Positions 45,321-53,818 of a stretch of DNA of 64,000 nt are shown piece after piece. The stretch lies in assembly GCF_030506325.1 (NCBI RefSeq), contig NZ_CP120683.1, positions 3,919,001 through 3,983,000 on the forward strand, read 5' to 3'. How positions within the stretch are numbered: the first letter of the stretch is position 1; each line of letters starts with the position of its first letter. This DNA is from Tunicatimonas pelagia (GTDB lineage Bacteria > Bacteroidota > Bacteroidia > Cytophagales > Cyclobacteriaceae). The translations under genes and the position numbers were made by a program. The notes beneath the pieces were generated by a model. The model did no database searches and was not told the DNA's origin. It saw only the letters and a list, made by a program, of their open reading frames with translations.

Positions 45321-45563
45321 ATGAATTATCCTATGACCAGAATTACGATAGATATATCGCGAATAGAAGATCAGCGATTAATAGAAGAACTATTGGCGCG
45401 CTTGGGTATACCCAGTCGGGTAGAGCAAGTGCCTGCCAACGGTCAGCAAGTAGTAGCTATCATGCAAGAAATTGCTGAGAGCCGAAGCGCAAATAAAGTA
45501 GAAGCCCCCATAGACTGGCAACGGGAAATACGCCAAGACCGCCCCCTACCTTTCCGAAATTAG
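45321..45563 (+). CDS. antitoxin of VapC-type locus 5
   Basis: An 80-residue protein counted from MNYPMTRITIDISRIEDQRL; the second methionine (45333) is an alternative. RLIEELLARLGIPSRVEQV suggests a helical DNA-binding or dimerisation region, and the C-terminus IDWQREIRQDRPLPFRN is the proline-rich tail that typically threads into a PIN toxin. The toxin ATG follows its stop codon directly. I do not recognise a named antitoxin family. Confidence 0.72.
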   Translation: MNYPMTRITIDISRIEDQRLIEELLARLGIPSRVEQVPANGQQVVAIMQEIAESRSANKVEAPIDWQREIRQDRPLPFRN

Positions 45564-45932
45564 ATGGTGCTAGTTGATAGTAATATCATTATCTACGGTA
45601 TCCACCCTGACTATCAATCGGTGCGGGATTATCTAGCTCAGCAGGAAATTGCTGTATCCGATATTACCTTCATCGAGGTTTTAGGGTTTCACGCCTTAAC
45701 GGAAAAAGACGAAAAAAAGCTAAAACAACTATTTTCAGTATGCCACCGATACGGCTTGGATGCTAAAGTTATTGAACAAGCTATCAACCTGCGCCAACAG
45801 AAGAAAATATCACTGGGCGATACTATTATTGCTGCCACTGCCCTAGAGCATGAACTGCTGTTGGTCACCGCCAACGAAGAAGATTTTGATTGGATTGCTG
45901 ACCTCAAAATTCATAACCCTGTGACTTCATAA
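45564..45932 (+). CDS. vapC: VapC-type PIN-domain toxin of locus 5
   Basis: A 122-residue PIN ribonuclease. The acidic residues expected in the active site are present: D5 (MVLVDSNIIIYG), E38 (ITFIEVLG), D86 (ISLGDTIIAATAL) and the acid pair in TANEEDF near 105. Length and order are standard. It would cleave RNA unless bound by the antitoxin encoded just upstream. Intact. Confidence 0.9.
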   Translation: MVLVDSNIIIYGIHPDYQSVRDYLAQQEIAVSDITFIEVLGFHALTEKDEKKLKQLFSVCHRYGLDAKVIEQAINLRQQKKISLGDTIIAATALEHELLLVTANEEDFDWIADLKIHNPVTS

Positions 45933-45939
45933 AATACAC

Positions 45940-45965
45940 AAGCGCAGGAGTTTCGGCTCTTGCGC
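45940..45965. terminator. hairpin of the recurrent module (terminator between convergent operons)
   Basis: aagcgcaggag-tttcgg-ctcttgcgc forms a strong stem but lacks the T-run and the leader part of the other copies. It lies between the convergent loci 5 and 6. Confidence 0.6.
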
Positions 45966-45973
45966 GTGCTGTT

Positions 45974-46381
45974 TCACAGAATTACTTCTTCTGATCCTAG
46001 TATTGGAATTTGGCTGGCTTTGAAATCTTTTTTGTTTCGGGTGATAATGGCATCTACTTCTCCCTGTCGTAGTGCACAAAAATATTGAGCACCATCTTCA
46101 AAGTCCTTAAATTTGGAAGTGATCGCTGCTAATAAATCTTCCTTATAAATAGGTTGGATATTGATGTATTGAAGTAACCTTCCGATTTTTTCCTTGGCAT
46201 CATCCCTACCGACCTCCTTTTCTAAAATATAATAAGCCGTTATTATCGAGTTGTCAGATGTCCATAGCTGCCATTGCTTTGTTCTCCCTTGGTTAAAAAT
46301 TTGTAAGGCAAACTTTCCAAACGGCTTTCGGTTACCTAAAAAGTCTAGGATAATGTTGATATCTAGAAAATAGACCTTCAT
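45974..46381 (-). CDS. PIN-domain toxin of locus 6
   Basis: A 135-residue PIN protein of the PIN_3 type: YFLDINIILDFLGNRKPFGK with D7, FKDFEDGAQYFCAL near residue 95, and DAIITRNKKDF with D110 and D119. ASQIPILGSEEVI is the common end of this subfamily. It overlaps the antitoxin end by 4 bp. No defect seen. Confidence 0.87.
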   Translation of the reverse strand: MKVYFLDINIILDFLGNRKPFGKFALQIFNQGRTKQWQLWTSDNSIITAYYILEKEVGRDDAKEKIGRLLQYINIQPIYKEDLLAAITSKFKDFEDGAQYFCALRQGEVDAIITRNKKDFKASQIPILGSEEVIL

Positions 46382-46626
46382 CGCCAGTGCTTTTCGGCTA
46401 GGATAGTACGAACAGTCTGTTTATCATCCGTGTCGGTAGGAAGATCAACCGAACCAAATAGCCCTTCAAACTCTTTAGGTACTTCTTCAATAGCCTCTTC
46501 TGAAGAGGTAATTCTTTCTAGATACGATTCCACCAGATCAGATAAACTTCGGTTGGTATGTTTTGCATACTGCTTTGCTTTTTCAATAATTGTCTTATCT
46601 AAAGTCAATGTTAACTTAGTAGGCAT
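46378..46626 (-). CDS. ribbon-helix-helix antitoxin of locus 6 (DUF6364-like)
   Basis: An 82-residue protein counted from MPTKLTLTLDKTIIEKAKQY; the frame continues 13 codons upstream to 46665. The KLTLTLDKTIIEKAKQYAK and RSLSDLVESYLE segments form a ribbon-helix-helix as in DUF6364 antitoxins. The C-terminus (DKQTVRTILAEKHWR) overlaps the toxin gene by 4 bp. No hairpin/leader module lies upstream of this minus-strand operon. Confidence 0.82.
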   Translation of the reverse strand: MPTKLTLTLDKTIIEKAKQYAKHTNRSLSDLVESYLERITSSEEAIEEVPKEFEGLFGSVDLPTDTDDKQTVRTILAEKHWR

Positions 46627-46917
46627 AACACGTGTATTTTTTTCAATAATACGTATTTGCTTCAACTTTGTTTTCTATTTACCTTTAGAACTAAAGGTGG
46701 GTTGGAGGTTCAAATACAGTTAATCTATTCTGTGCCTGCTTACATAAGGAACGATAACACAGTAAAGTATCTATCCTAAAACAGTTTGTCTGCTAGTAAT
46801 TAAGTGAATAACTCAAGAGCATTCAGTAGTCAAGCTTTTTATATCCCCGAGTGAAATTCGGCGGTAGCTTAACACATTTTTTAAAGCAGGTAGAAAGATG
46901 AACTGACTATACTTCTA

Positions 46918-48015
46918 CTATTCACGTGCAAACGTAGGCAGAAAAATATCCCTCAGTATGGCAAAAGGCAATTTATCCTCTTCAGAATTGTAAGCGCCAC
47001 CGGTAAATACCGCTACCATGTCCATTTCAGGAATTACCATAATATACTGTCCGCCGTTTCCGGTAGCAACTTTAGCGATGGTAATATTGCCGTTTACCTT
47101 GAACGGAATATTCCACCACAGATAACCATAATCAATGCCGGTGATTTTGGTTTTAGGGGTGGTAGCTTCTTCAATCCACTGTGCAGATACTACTTGCTTG
47201 CCGTTCCACTGCCCTCGGTTAAGGATTAATTGCCCAATTTTGGCCATGTCGCGAGAAGTTAGGTACAAGCGTTTACCCGATGGGATTACATTTTTGTCAG
47301 ATGTATGTCCCCACTGTACATTGTGAATGCCCAATGGCTCAAACAAGCATTTTTCCGCAAACTGGTCAATCGCTGTTCCTGAAGCCTGACTGATGATTTC
47401 GGCTGCCAGTACCACTCCCATTGAACAGTAATTAGAAACCGTTCCGGGATCATTCACCATTGGCAAGTTGAGGGTATACTGTAGCCAATCCTTCTTTTTA
47501 TACACCCGGTCTTCCTGCCCCTTTGATTTCTTGTCCCAATCGTTACACTCCAGCCCCGTCGACATAGTTAAGAGGTGTTTGATGGTAATATCTTCCTTAC
47601 GATCATCCAAGTTTTTAGTCGGGACGGGAGTTTTCAGGTACTTGAATATAGGATCGTTAACACTCTCAATAACCCCTTTATCAATGGCGATACCCATTAA
47701 AATTGCCCGAATACTTTTGGTGGTAGAGCGTAAGTCGTGCGGCTGATCTACTGAATTCCCACCAAAGTATTCCTCAAGAATAAGTCGCCCATCTTTCACT
47801 AACAGCACACTATGAATTTTATGCTCTTCGCGCTGCAACTGGCTGAATAGTTGGTATATCCGGGTGGTATCAATCTTTTGAGATTGTAGATCGCTGGTCA
47901 TCCACCCATCTTCCAGTTTTTCAGGTTGCTGGTAAGTGTACGTATTTTGTCCGTAGCTGGCAGTATTGGCGAATACCGAAAAGAGTATAAAGGTTGCTAT
48001 GTTTTTTATCATCAA
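46918..48015 (-). CDS. beta-lactamase-fold serine hydrolase, secreted
   Basis: A 365-residue protein of the class C beta-lactamase/esterase (Pfam Beta-lactamase) family. A signal peptide ends at SYGQ (residue 23). The nucleophile motif SxxK is STTK at residues 97-100 and a YCS/YxN-type motif follows in VSNYCSMGVVLAAEII. GYLWWNIPF and GNGGQYIMVIPEMDMVAVFTGG are conserved late blocks. It could be an esterase or peptidase; true lactamase activity is not implied. The upstream IS3 element begins about 90 bp before its start and may have changed its promoter. Confidence 0.87.
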   Translation of the reverse strand: MMIKNIATFILFSVFANTASYGQNTYTYQQPEKLEDGWMTSDLQSQKIDTTRIYQLFSQLQREEHKIHSVLLVKDGRLILEEYFGGNSVDQPHDLRSTTKSIRAILMGIAIDKGVIESVNDPIFKYLKTPVPTKNLDDRKEDITIKHLLTMSTGLECNDWDKKSKGQEDRVYKKKDWLQYTLNLPMVNDPGTVSNYCSMGVVLAAEIISQASGTAIDQFAEKCLFEPLGIHNVQWGHTSDKNVIPSGKRLYLTSRDMAKIGQLILNRGQWNGKQVVSAQWIEEATTPKTKITGIDYGYLWWNIPFKVNGNITIAKVATGNGGQYIMVIPEMDMVAVFTGGAYNSEEDKLPFAILRDIFLPTFARE

Positions 48016-48116
48016 ACGATAACGCAGAGACCATCAAATCCATATGTCTTTTAAGGAAAACATATAGTCTTTCGTTTTCCCTGATCTGGTATTGCAACAA
48101 AAAAGTGGACAAATAA

Positions 48117-48980
48117 TTAAGTCGCTTTCGTAATCCAATTTTTTTGGTAAAACTCGTCAGGCGAAAGGTGTCCTAGATACGCGTGTTGTCGCTCTCTGTT
48201 ATACCATCCCTCGATAAACTCAAATATTTTTTGCCGGGCAATTTTTACAAAAGGGAAAGAAAAGTGATTGACCATTTCTGATTTGAGAATCTTAAAAAAA
48301 GCCTCGGCCACTGCATTATCCCAACAATCACCCTTCCGGCTCATACTTTGCGCTACAAAAGGGTGAGCTTCGAGTATTTTTCTAAAATCCTGACAAGCAT
48401 ATTGTACGCCCCGATCAGAATGCAAGATCAGTTTTTTGGTAGTGGGGCGATTTCTGATGGCCATCTTCCAGGCCGGAATAACAGTATGTACTGCTTGTAA
48501 TGATTCACTCATCGCCCAGCCGACTACTTTTCGGTCGTACAAGTCTAGCATTACAGTCAAGTACATCCATCCCCGAGCAACTTTAATATACGTGATATCT
48601 GATACCCAAACTTCAGCGGGCCGATCTACCGAAAACTGTCGGTTCAACAAATTCTCAGAAGCTGGAAAATTGTGTTTGCTGTCGGTAGTGACCACGTATT
48701 TTTTCTTAACTATGCTCTTCAAACCCATCTTTTTCATCATGCGGGCCACTCGGGGTCGCGATACATGCATTCCTTCTTTTTTCAATTCATGCGTAATTTT
48801 TGGGCTGCCGTATCGCTGGTGGCTTTTATCAAAAATTGTTTTGATCTTTTTTTGGAGCTGATCATTCTCTTCTGAACGCTTGCTCGGTTTGCGCTGCAAC
48901 CACTTGTAGTAGCCACTGCGACTCACCCTGAGTACTTTACACATCTTCTCGATAGCAAATTGGTGAGTATGTTGCTTCAT
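48117..48980 (-). CDS. IS3 transposase OrfB (DDE domain)
   Basis: A 287-residue integrase-core protein. The N-terminus (MCKVLRVSRSGYYKWL) and HTH_21 region (HQRYGSPKITHELKKEGMHV) precede the rve domain: VWVSDITYIKVARGWMYLTV (D), LILHSDRGVQYACQDF (D) and DNAVAEAFFKILKSEMV (E). It ends with YNRERQHAYLGHLSPDEF. All three catalytic acids are present. The frame relative to OrfA is +1, not the -1 expected for the usual programmed frameshift, so OrfB may start by itself at 48980. Confidence 0.93.
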   Translation of the reverse strand: MKQHTHQFAIEKMCKVLRVSRSGYYKWLQRKPSKRSEENDQLQKKIKTIFDKSHQRYGSPKITHELKKEGMHVSRPRVARMMKKMGLKSIVKKKYVVTTDSKHNFPASENLLNRQFSVDRPAEVWVSDITYIKVARGWMYLTVMLDLYDRKVVGWAMSESLQAVHTVIPAWKMAIRNRPTTKKLILHSDRGVQYACQDFRKILEAHPFVAQSMSRKGDCWDNAVAEAFFKILKSEMVNHFSFPFVKIARQKIFEFIEGWYNRERQHAYLGHLSPDEFYQKNWITKAT

Positions 48981-48999
48981 GAATGCGAAAATTTGCTGC

Positions 49000-49305
49000 C
49001 TACGCGGCGCGGTCGTTCCTGGAAAAGATGCTCACGGCCTTTTTTAAGATGTCCCGTTCGATCTGTGCTTCCTTCAACTCTTTTTTCAAGCGGGTAATCT
49101 CAGCTTGTTCTTCAGTCATGCGGTGATTTCCGTTTCCCGAAAAGCTGGCTTCTTGGTACCGAGCCAGTTCTCGTTTCCAACGGGAAACGAACTCTACCCG
49201 GATGCCAAATTCTTCACTGATGGATCGGGCGGTTTTTCCGCTCTTGTAGAGCTCCACGATCATTCGCTTAAACTCCTGGTCATAACGTTTTCTTGGTGTT
49301 TTCAT
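49000..49305 (-). CDS. IS3 transposase OrfA
   Basis: A 101-residue helix-turn-helix protein: PRKRYDQEFKRMIVELYKSG, KTARSISEEFGIRVEFVSRW, then a leucine-zipper-like EQAEITRLKKELKEAQIERD. ILKKA is encoded over an A6G stretch. This is the standard HTH_Tnp_1 OrfA that binds the IS ends. Confidence 0.92.
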   Translation of the reverse strand: MKTPRKRYDQEFKRMIVELYKSGKTARSISEEFGIRVEFVSRWKRELARYQEASFSGNGNHRMTEEQAEITRLKKELKEAQIERDILKKAVSIFSRNDRAA

Positions 49306-49377
49306 GCTAGTAAGTTAATGAGTATTGACTTAACTTACTGTCCACTCAAATGTAGCAAGTCCAATCTAATAGACTTC

Positions 49378-49914
49378 CTATTTGATCACATCATAGCTCA
49401 GGATGGTCATGCCTTCGTCAAAGGATTCTTGGTTGGTTAAGTGAAGCTTCCAAGTACGATCCAGATTACTGAATAACTTGACTCCGGTACCAAGTATAAT
49501 TGGATTGATCTTAATCCGCACCTCATCAACTTGACCATGTTGCAGAAGCCATGCTGCCAACATTCCACCTCCGCATAAGTAAATATCCTTAGTGGAAGTT
49601 TTTCGTATCTCTTTTATCAAATTCGCATCCATACTACATACATGAACGCCTTCTTCACAATTTTCTAAATAGAGGTGTTCCGAAAAAATATAATTCCTCA
49701 TTCCTGGATATGCCTTGCTTCCAGGTTTTAGGCCAAATTTGAAGCCGACTTCATACGTTTTTCTTCCCATTAGCACAGTATCAAACCCCGACAAGTCTGA
49801 CTTATACTTCTCTACGCCCTCTCCTTCATAAAAGAAGGAGGAAATATCATTGTGCGATCCGGCAATAAATCCGTCTATTGAAGTGGCTACGTAATAAACT
49901 ATTTTGCTTTGCAT
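49378..49914 (-). CDS. dihydrofolate reductase-like (RibD C-terminal) protein
   Basis: A 178-residue protein: KIVYYVATSIDGFIAGSHND, FDTVLMGRKTYEVGF, YIFSEHL, DIYLCGGGMLAAWLLQHGQV and KLHLTNQESFDEGMTILSY. This is the YyaP/RibD-C branch of the DHFR fold. Its substrate is not known and it is not the essential FolA. It could be a NADPH-dependent reductase. It is transcribed from the same strand as the AraC-type regulator gene 74 bp upstream and may be its target. Confidence 0.85.
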   Translation of the reverse strand: MQSKIVYYVATSIDGFIAGSHNDISSFFYEGEGVEKYKSDLSGFDTVLMGRKTYEVGFKFGLKPGSKAYPGMRNYIFSEHLYLENCEEGVHVCSMDANLIKEIRKTSTKDIYLCGGGMLAAWLLQHGQVDEVRIKINPIILGTGVKLFSNLDRTWKLHLTNQESFDEGMTILSYDVIK

Positions 49915-49988
49915 CTATTAAGTGTTTTAAATGTGTTTGGCAAAGCTCGAGGGATTTTCACCCAAAGTATAGTAAAAAGTTTACCTAC

Positions 49989-50804
49989 TCAGTCGAGGTT
50001 GATGACGTGGGGATAGGCTTTGTTTCTTTTCACGTAGGCACCGGGAGTCATTAGTGTTACTTCCTTGAACTTTTTGATGAAATGGGTTTGATCGTAGAAC
50101 CCACAAGAATAGGCTATCTGGGCGAAAGATATACTTTGAGGCTCATTCAGCAGCTTGATTGCCCGATTTATTCTATTCAGGGTTTGGAGCTTCTTAGGAG
50201 TAGTCCCTATTGATTTCTTGAATTCGCTCAGTATATGCTTCTGCGAGTATTTGTGCTCCACACTTAGTGATTTGAGCGTGGCATGATCGTAAGTGCCAAA
50301 GTTCATAATGACCTCTTTGATACCCGATCTAAATTCGGTGTTGGATAGCTTCTTGAGAAAGAACGTTTCTAATAAAGCAATCCTGTCTTTGAATGCTTTC
50401 TTGAGTATTAGTTTTTCTCTAAGCTCCGCTAAGCCCGTACTCGAGATCAACTCCGGATCTAATAGTTGATTGTTAATTTCATTTGCCGGAACCTTCAATA
50501 GGTGAGCAAGTCCGTAGGCTTCAAATTGAACTGAAATAGTGGAGGCATTTTTCTCGGACAAATAAATTATAGGTCTCGATAAAAAGCCAGTAATCCATGA
50601 GCTGGATAATCGAGTTGGTTTGTTAGTGTTTTCTGCGTTTGTGATACTATATCTTGGATTATCATCCAGCGTAATAATTAAGCGAGGGCTTCCATCAGGA
50701 AGCAGCATCTCAAAGTTTGACGATCCTGTATACCCTTCATAGCAAATGATAGAGCTGATAAAATTCCTTATCGGATAGTCGGAAATATGAAAGTTGAGTA
50801 TCAA
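49989..50804 (-). CDS. AraC-family transcriptional regulator
   Basis: A 271-residue regulator. The C-terminal 95 residues hold the two AraC helix-turn-helix motifs: LKSLSVEHKYSQKHILSEFK and FAQIAYSCGFYDQTHFIKKF, followed by VTLMTPGAYVK. The N-terminal 160 residues (YEGYTGSSNFEMLLPDGSPR) look like the DUF6597-type sensor domain. The frame opens with TTG at 50804 and no nearby ATG, so the start is uncertain. Its 5' end overlaps the remnant of a DUF5615 gene by a few bases. Confidence 0.85.
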   Translation of the reverse strand: MILNFHISDYPIRNFISSIICYEGYTGSSNFEMLLPDGSPRLIITLDDNPRYSITNAENTNKPTRLSSSWITGFLSRPIIYLSEKNASTISVQFEAYGLAHLLKVPANEINNQLLDPELISSTGLAELREKLILKKAFKDRIALLETFFLKKLSNTEFRSGIKEVIMNFGTYDHATLKSLSVEHKYSQKHILSEFKKSIGTTPKKLQTLNRINRAIKLLNEPQSISFAQIAYSCGFYDQTHFIKKFKEVTLMTPGAYVKRNKAYPHVINLD

Positions 50805-50920
50805 AATATGCGTTTCGGATGGTTCAGCCTAATGTGCCTAAACAAAGCTACTTCATTTTCTTGCTGCCGTAATAGTTTAATGCTTGGTTCTGCGAAGTTC
50901 TCATTGGCTAAAAACTTCAT
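50801..50920 (-). pseudogene. truncated DUF5615-like toxin remnant
   Basis: Thirty-nine codons beginning MKFLANENFAEPSIKLLRQQ and ending with KRIF then TGA. The opening matches the start of DUF5615 PIN-like proteins (MKFLADEN... with an early acidic residue), which are about 110-120 residues. The ATG overlaps the DUF433 stop (TAATG), as in intact DUF433/DUF5615 pairs. The rest of the toxin is absent; an AraC gene begins here. Confidence 0.72.
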
Positions 50921-51159
50921 TACGCTGATTTTCTTCTTATCTCAGTAATTAGACCATCTCTTACGCAGTCGTTCAGGTAGGCAAATACTGCCTGTAAGTC
51001 TTCCTTTTTTAGATGAGGGTAGGAAGAAAGTAAAGTATCTTCAGTCCACTCGCTAGCTAACCGCTCTAAAATAAACTCTACCGACAAGCGAGTACCCTTA
51101 ATTACGGGTTTGCCTAAAAGTACGTTCTTGTCTGACGCTATTCGCTGAGTCCAGTCCAT
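50920..51159 (-). CDS. DUF433 antitoxin
   Basis: A 79-residue protein counted from MDWTQRIASDKNVLLGKPVI; the frame extends 23 codons upstream to 51228. The block GKPVIKGTRLSVEFILERLA is the DUF433 hallmark, followed by the helix EEDLQAVFAYL type region (KKEDLQAVFAYLNDCVRDG). DUF433 proteins pair with DUF5615 toxins; here the partner survives only as a 39-codon remnant. Confidence 0.87.
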   Translation of the reverse strand: MDWTQRIASDKNVLLGKPVIKGTRLSVEFILERLASEWTEDTLLSSYPHLKKEDLQAVFAYLNDCVRDGLITEIRRKSA

Positions 51160-51340
51160 AGAATTGTTTACGTAGATGACTATAAAATGATTCTCTTTTG
51201 AGTACAGCCATGTAAACGCTTGGTTCACGGCCTGAATTCATATAATTTTGCCCGAAGCTAAACCAGTTGGCAAGCAATTGGTTATATTATTTTTCCAACG
51301 AAGTACATTCACCGCCCTGGTGAAGAATTGGTAGACGTTC

Positions 51341-53818
51341 ATGTGGATTAGGCTGGCGCATTTTATTATTCGGTTTCGGTTAGGGTTAATGCTACTGCTA
51401 GCGGTAATTACTGCCGTGATGGCTTACAAAATTCCCGACTTAGAGTTAAGCTACGACTACGTAGAGGCGGTACCCGACGATGATCCCGCCATGATCTACT
51501 ACCAACAGTTTAAAGAACAGTTTGGGGAAGATGCTAACCTGCTGGTGATTGGTGTTCAGGATTCTGCTTTATACCAAGCTGAGAACTTTCGCCGGTTTAA
51601 GTACTTCTGCGATGAAGTAGAAAAACTGTCGGGCGTAAAGTACACGGTATCGTTACCCCAGCTTCAGGTACTCAGCAAAAATACTGAAGATAAACGCTTT
51701 GAGCTCAAACCATTGTTTACTTCGGTTCCCGATGAACAAGCTGCGTTAGATAGCCTTCTACAGATTGCTCGAGACTTCCAATTGTACTCCGATCAGCTTA
51801 TTAATCCGGAAAATGGGGCTACGCTCATGCTGGTATCGGTAGAAAGTAACACACTAAATTCGGATAAGCGCGAATTGCTGGTACCCGACATTCAGCAGTT
51901 GGGTAGTAGCTTTTCGGAAGTTACCGGCATTGAACTACACTACGCGGGCATTCCTTTTGTACGCACCGTAATGAACGGTAAAATTCGAGCAGAACTACGC
52001 CTATTCCTAATTCTATCGGTACTCGTTACTGCCTTAATTCTCTGGATATTTTTCCGCTCCTGGGATGCCGTGGTATTTCCGTTGGTAGTGATTGGGGTGA
52101 TGGTAGTTTGGTCGGTAGGTACCCTGGCGTGGATGGGCTACCAAATTACTGTTCTATCAGGACTGCTGCCACCCATTATTGTGATTATTGGAATTCCTAA
52201 TAGCGTTTACCTCATCAATAAGTACCATCAGGAGTACCGCACCCACGGCGATAAGGTGAAAGCCCTAAATCGGATCATTCAGAAAATTGGGATGGCTACC
52301 TTGATTACGAACGTTACTACGGCTATCGGGTTTTTGGTGCTCTGGTTTGCCGATATTTCCATTTTGGAAGAGTTCGGTATTGTGGCCGGGGTGAATATTC
52401 TCGCCACTTTTCTGGTCAGCATCATCGTCATTCCTTCGGTGTTTTCCTATCTCCCTCCACCCAGCGACCGACAGCTAAAGCATCTTCGCTTTTCGCTCAT
52501 TGATTGGATACTTACCAAGCTAGACTTACTTGTTCACCGCCACCGTTATCGGGTGCTGGGAGCATCAGTGTTGGTAGCAGTTATCTTCTCGGTTGGTTTG
52601 CTACGCATTGAATCCGTTTCGTATTTGGTAGATGGGGTTCCGGCCGATAGTCAGATCAAACGCGATATGCAGTTCTTTGAGGGTAATTTTTCGGGCATTA
52701 TGCCGATGGAGATTGTGGTAGATACGCACAAGAAACGATCGGCTACCCGCGTGGCTACCCTACAGAAAGTAGAAGAATTTGAGGACTATTTGAATCAAAA
52801 CCCAGCAATTGCTCCCCCCGTTTCTTTGGCCAGCTTTGTGAAGGCTGCCCGCCAAGCGTTCTACAACGGAGACTCGGCGTTTTACACGCTGCCCAATAAA
52901 CGAGACCAAGCGTTTGTACTTCGTTACTTAAAAAATACCCAAGATAGCTGGAGTAAAAGTAACTCAGCTTCGTCACCCGATTTACTCAACGGCTTGGCCG
53001 ATAGTACCGGGCAGCAGATTCGCATTTCGCTGCGAGTAGCTGATGTTGGTTCTAACGAAATCAAGAAATTGGTGGAAGAAAAAATCCGTCCGAAAGCAGA
53101 TGAAATTTTCGGCGATTCTGAAACCGATGTCTTCATTACCGGAGCCAGTCTGTTATTTACAAAAGGGAATGAATTTCTGATCGATAACTTGCTGGTGAGC
53201 CTGATGATTGCCTTCGGCATTATTGCGGTTATCATGGCACTGTTGTTCGGTAGTGTGCGGATGATTTTTATTTCGCTGGCTCCCAACGTGATTCCGCTTA
53301 TTGTCACCGCCGGAATTATGGGCTTTGTCGGGATACCGCTCAAACCTAGCACCGCCATCATTTTCAGTATTGTGTTTGGTATTTCAGTTGACGATTCCAT
53401 TCACTTTCTGGCCAAGTACCGCCAAGAATTGAAGAGCAATCACTTCTTTGTACCCATTGCCATTAGCAAGAGCTTGCGAGAAACTGGTACTAGTATGATC
53501 TACACCTCCATTATTCTATTCTGTGGCTTTATTATCTTCGCAGCCTCCAGCTTAAGTGGCACTCAGTATCTGGGCATTCTTACTTCGCTCACGCTAGTGA
53601 TTGCCATGTTTACTAACCTCACTGTACTACCGGCCTTACTGATGATTTTTGACAACGGCAAAGGCATTGCGGGAAAAAGTAATCAACCCTTGTTTCATCT
53701 CATTGAGCACTACGATGACTTTTATCAGGAAGATGAAGACGAAGAAATTGACCTTAGTCGCTTACAAGTTAATCAACCTACTAAACGAGACTACTCAGAA
53801 GCTAAGAAAGAGGACTGA
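51341..53818 (+). CDS. RND/MMPL-family exporter
   Basis: An 825-residue inner-membrane transporter with two repeats of one plus five helices. Periplasmic loops lie at about residues 35-215 and 425-615. YQQFKEQFGEDANLLVIGV opens loop 1. The helices near 230-370 include LSGLLPPIIVIIGIPNSVYL, TNVTTAIGFLVLWFADI; the second set includes FSIVFGISVDDSIHFLAKYR, the conserved D-D pair of the proton relay in this family. The C-terminus is acidic (EDEDEEIDLS). It resembles the hydrophobe/hopanoid-type exporters. No adaptor or outer-membrane channel is adjacent, so the substrate is likely lipid-like. Confidence 0.9.
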   Translation: MWIRLAHFIIRFRLGLMLLLAVITAVMAYKIPDLELSYDYVEAVPDDDPAMIYYQQFKEQFGEDANLLVIGVQDSALYQAENFRRFKYFCDEVEKLSGVKYTVSLPQLQVLSKNTEDKRFELKPLFTSVPDEQAALDSLLQIARDFQLYSDQLINPENGATLMLVSVESNTLNSDKRELLVPDIQQLGSSFSEVTGIELHYAGIPFVRTVMNGKIRAELRLFLILSVLVTALILWIFFRSWDAVVFPLVVIGVMVVWSVGTLAWMGYQITVLSGLLPPIIVIIGIPNSVYLINKYHQEYRTHGDKVKALNRIIQKIGMATLITNVTTAIGFLVLWFADISILEEFGIVAGVNILATFLVSIIVIPSVFSYLPPPSDRQLKHLRFSLIDWILTKLDLLVHRHRYRVLGASVLVAVIFSVGLLRIESVSYLVDGVPADSQIKRDMQFFEGNFSGIMPMEIVVDTHKKRSATRVATLQKVEEFEDYLNQNPAIAPPVSLASFVKAARQAFYNGDSAFYTLPNKRDQAFVLRYLKNTQDSWSKSNSASSPDLLNGLADSTGQQIRISLRVADVGSNEIKKLVEEKIRPKADEIFGDSETDVFITGASLLFTKGNEFLIDNLLVSLMIAFGIIAVIMALLFGSVRMIFISLAPNVIPLIVTAGIMGFVGIPLKPSTAIIFSIVFGISVDDSIHFLAKYRQELKSNHFFVPIAISKSLRETGTSMIYTSIILFCGFIIFAASSLSGTQYLGILTSLTLVIAMFTNLTVLPALLMIFDNGKGIAGKSNQPLFHLIEHYDDFYQEDEDEEIDLSRLQVNQPTKRDYSEAKKED

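Larger units (their letters stand above)
48104..49346 (-). mobile_element. IS3-family insertion sequence
   Basis: Two transposase genes are framed by imperfect inverted repeats: agtggacaaataattaag at 48104-48121 (left) and cttaacttactgtccact at 49329-49346 (right), matching at about 14 of 18 positions. A short target duplication could not be fixed because the flanks are T-rich. The element is about 1.24 kb, the usual size for the family. Confidence 0.85.

Noticed and set aside
41032-45965. Integron attC sites between toxin-antitoxin cassettes
   Set aside because: The repeated modules lack paired RYYYAAC / GTTRRRY boxes in the right arrangement, loci 2 and 6 are in the opposite orientation, and no integrase is present in the window.
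52924-53400. 158-codon minus-strand frame inside the RND exporter gene
   Set aside because: Antisense shadow; composition is Ser/Ile/Thr rich as expected for the complement of transmembrane coding sequence.
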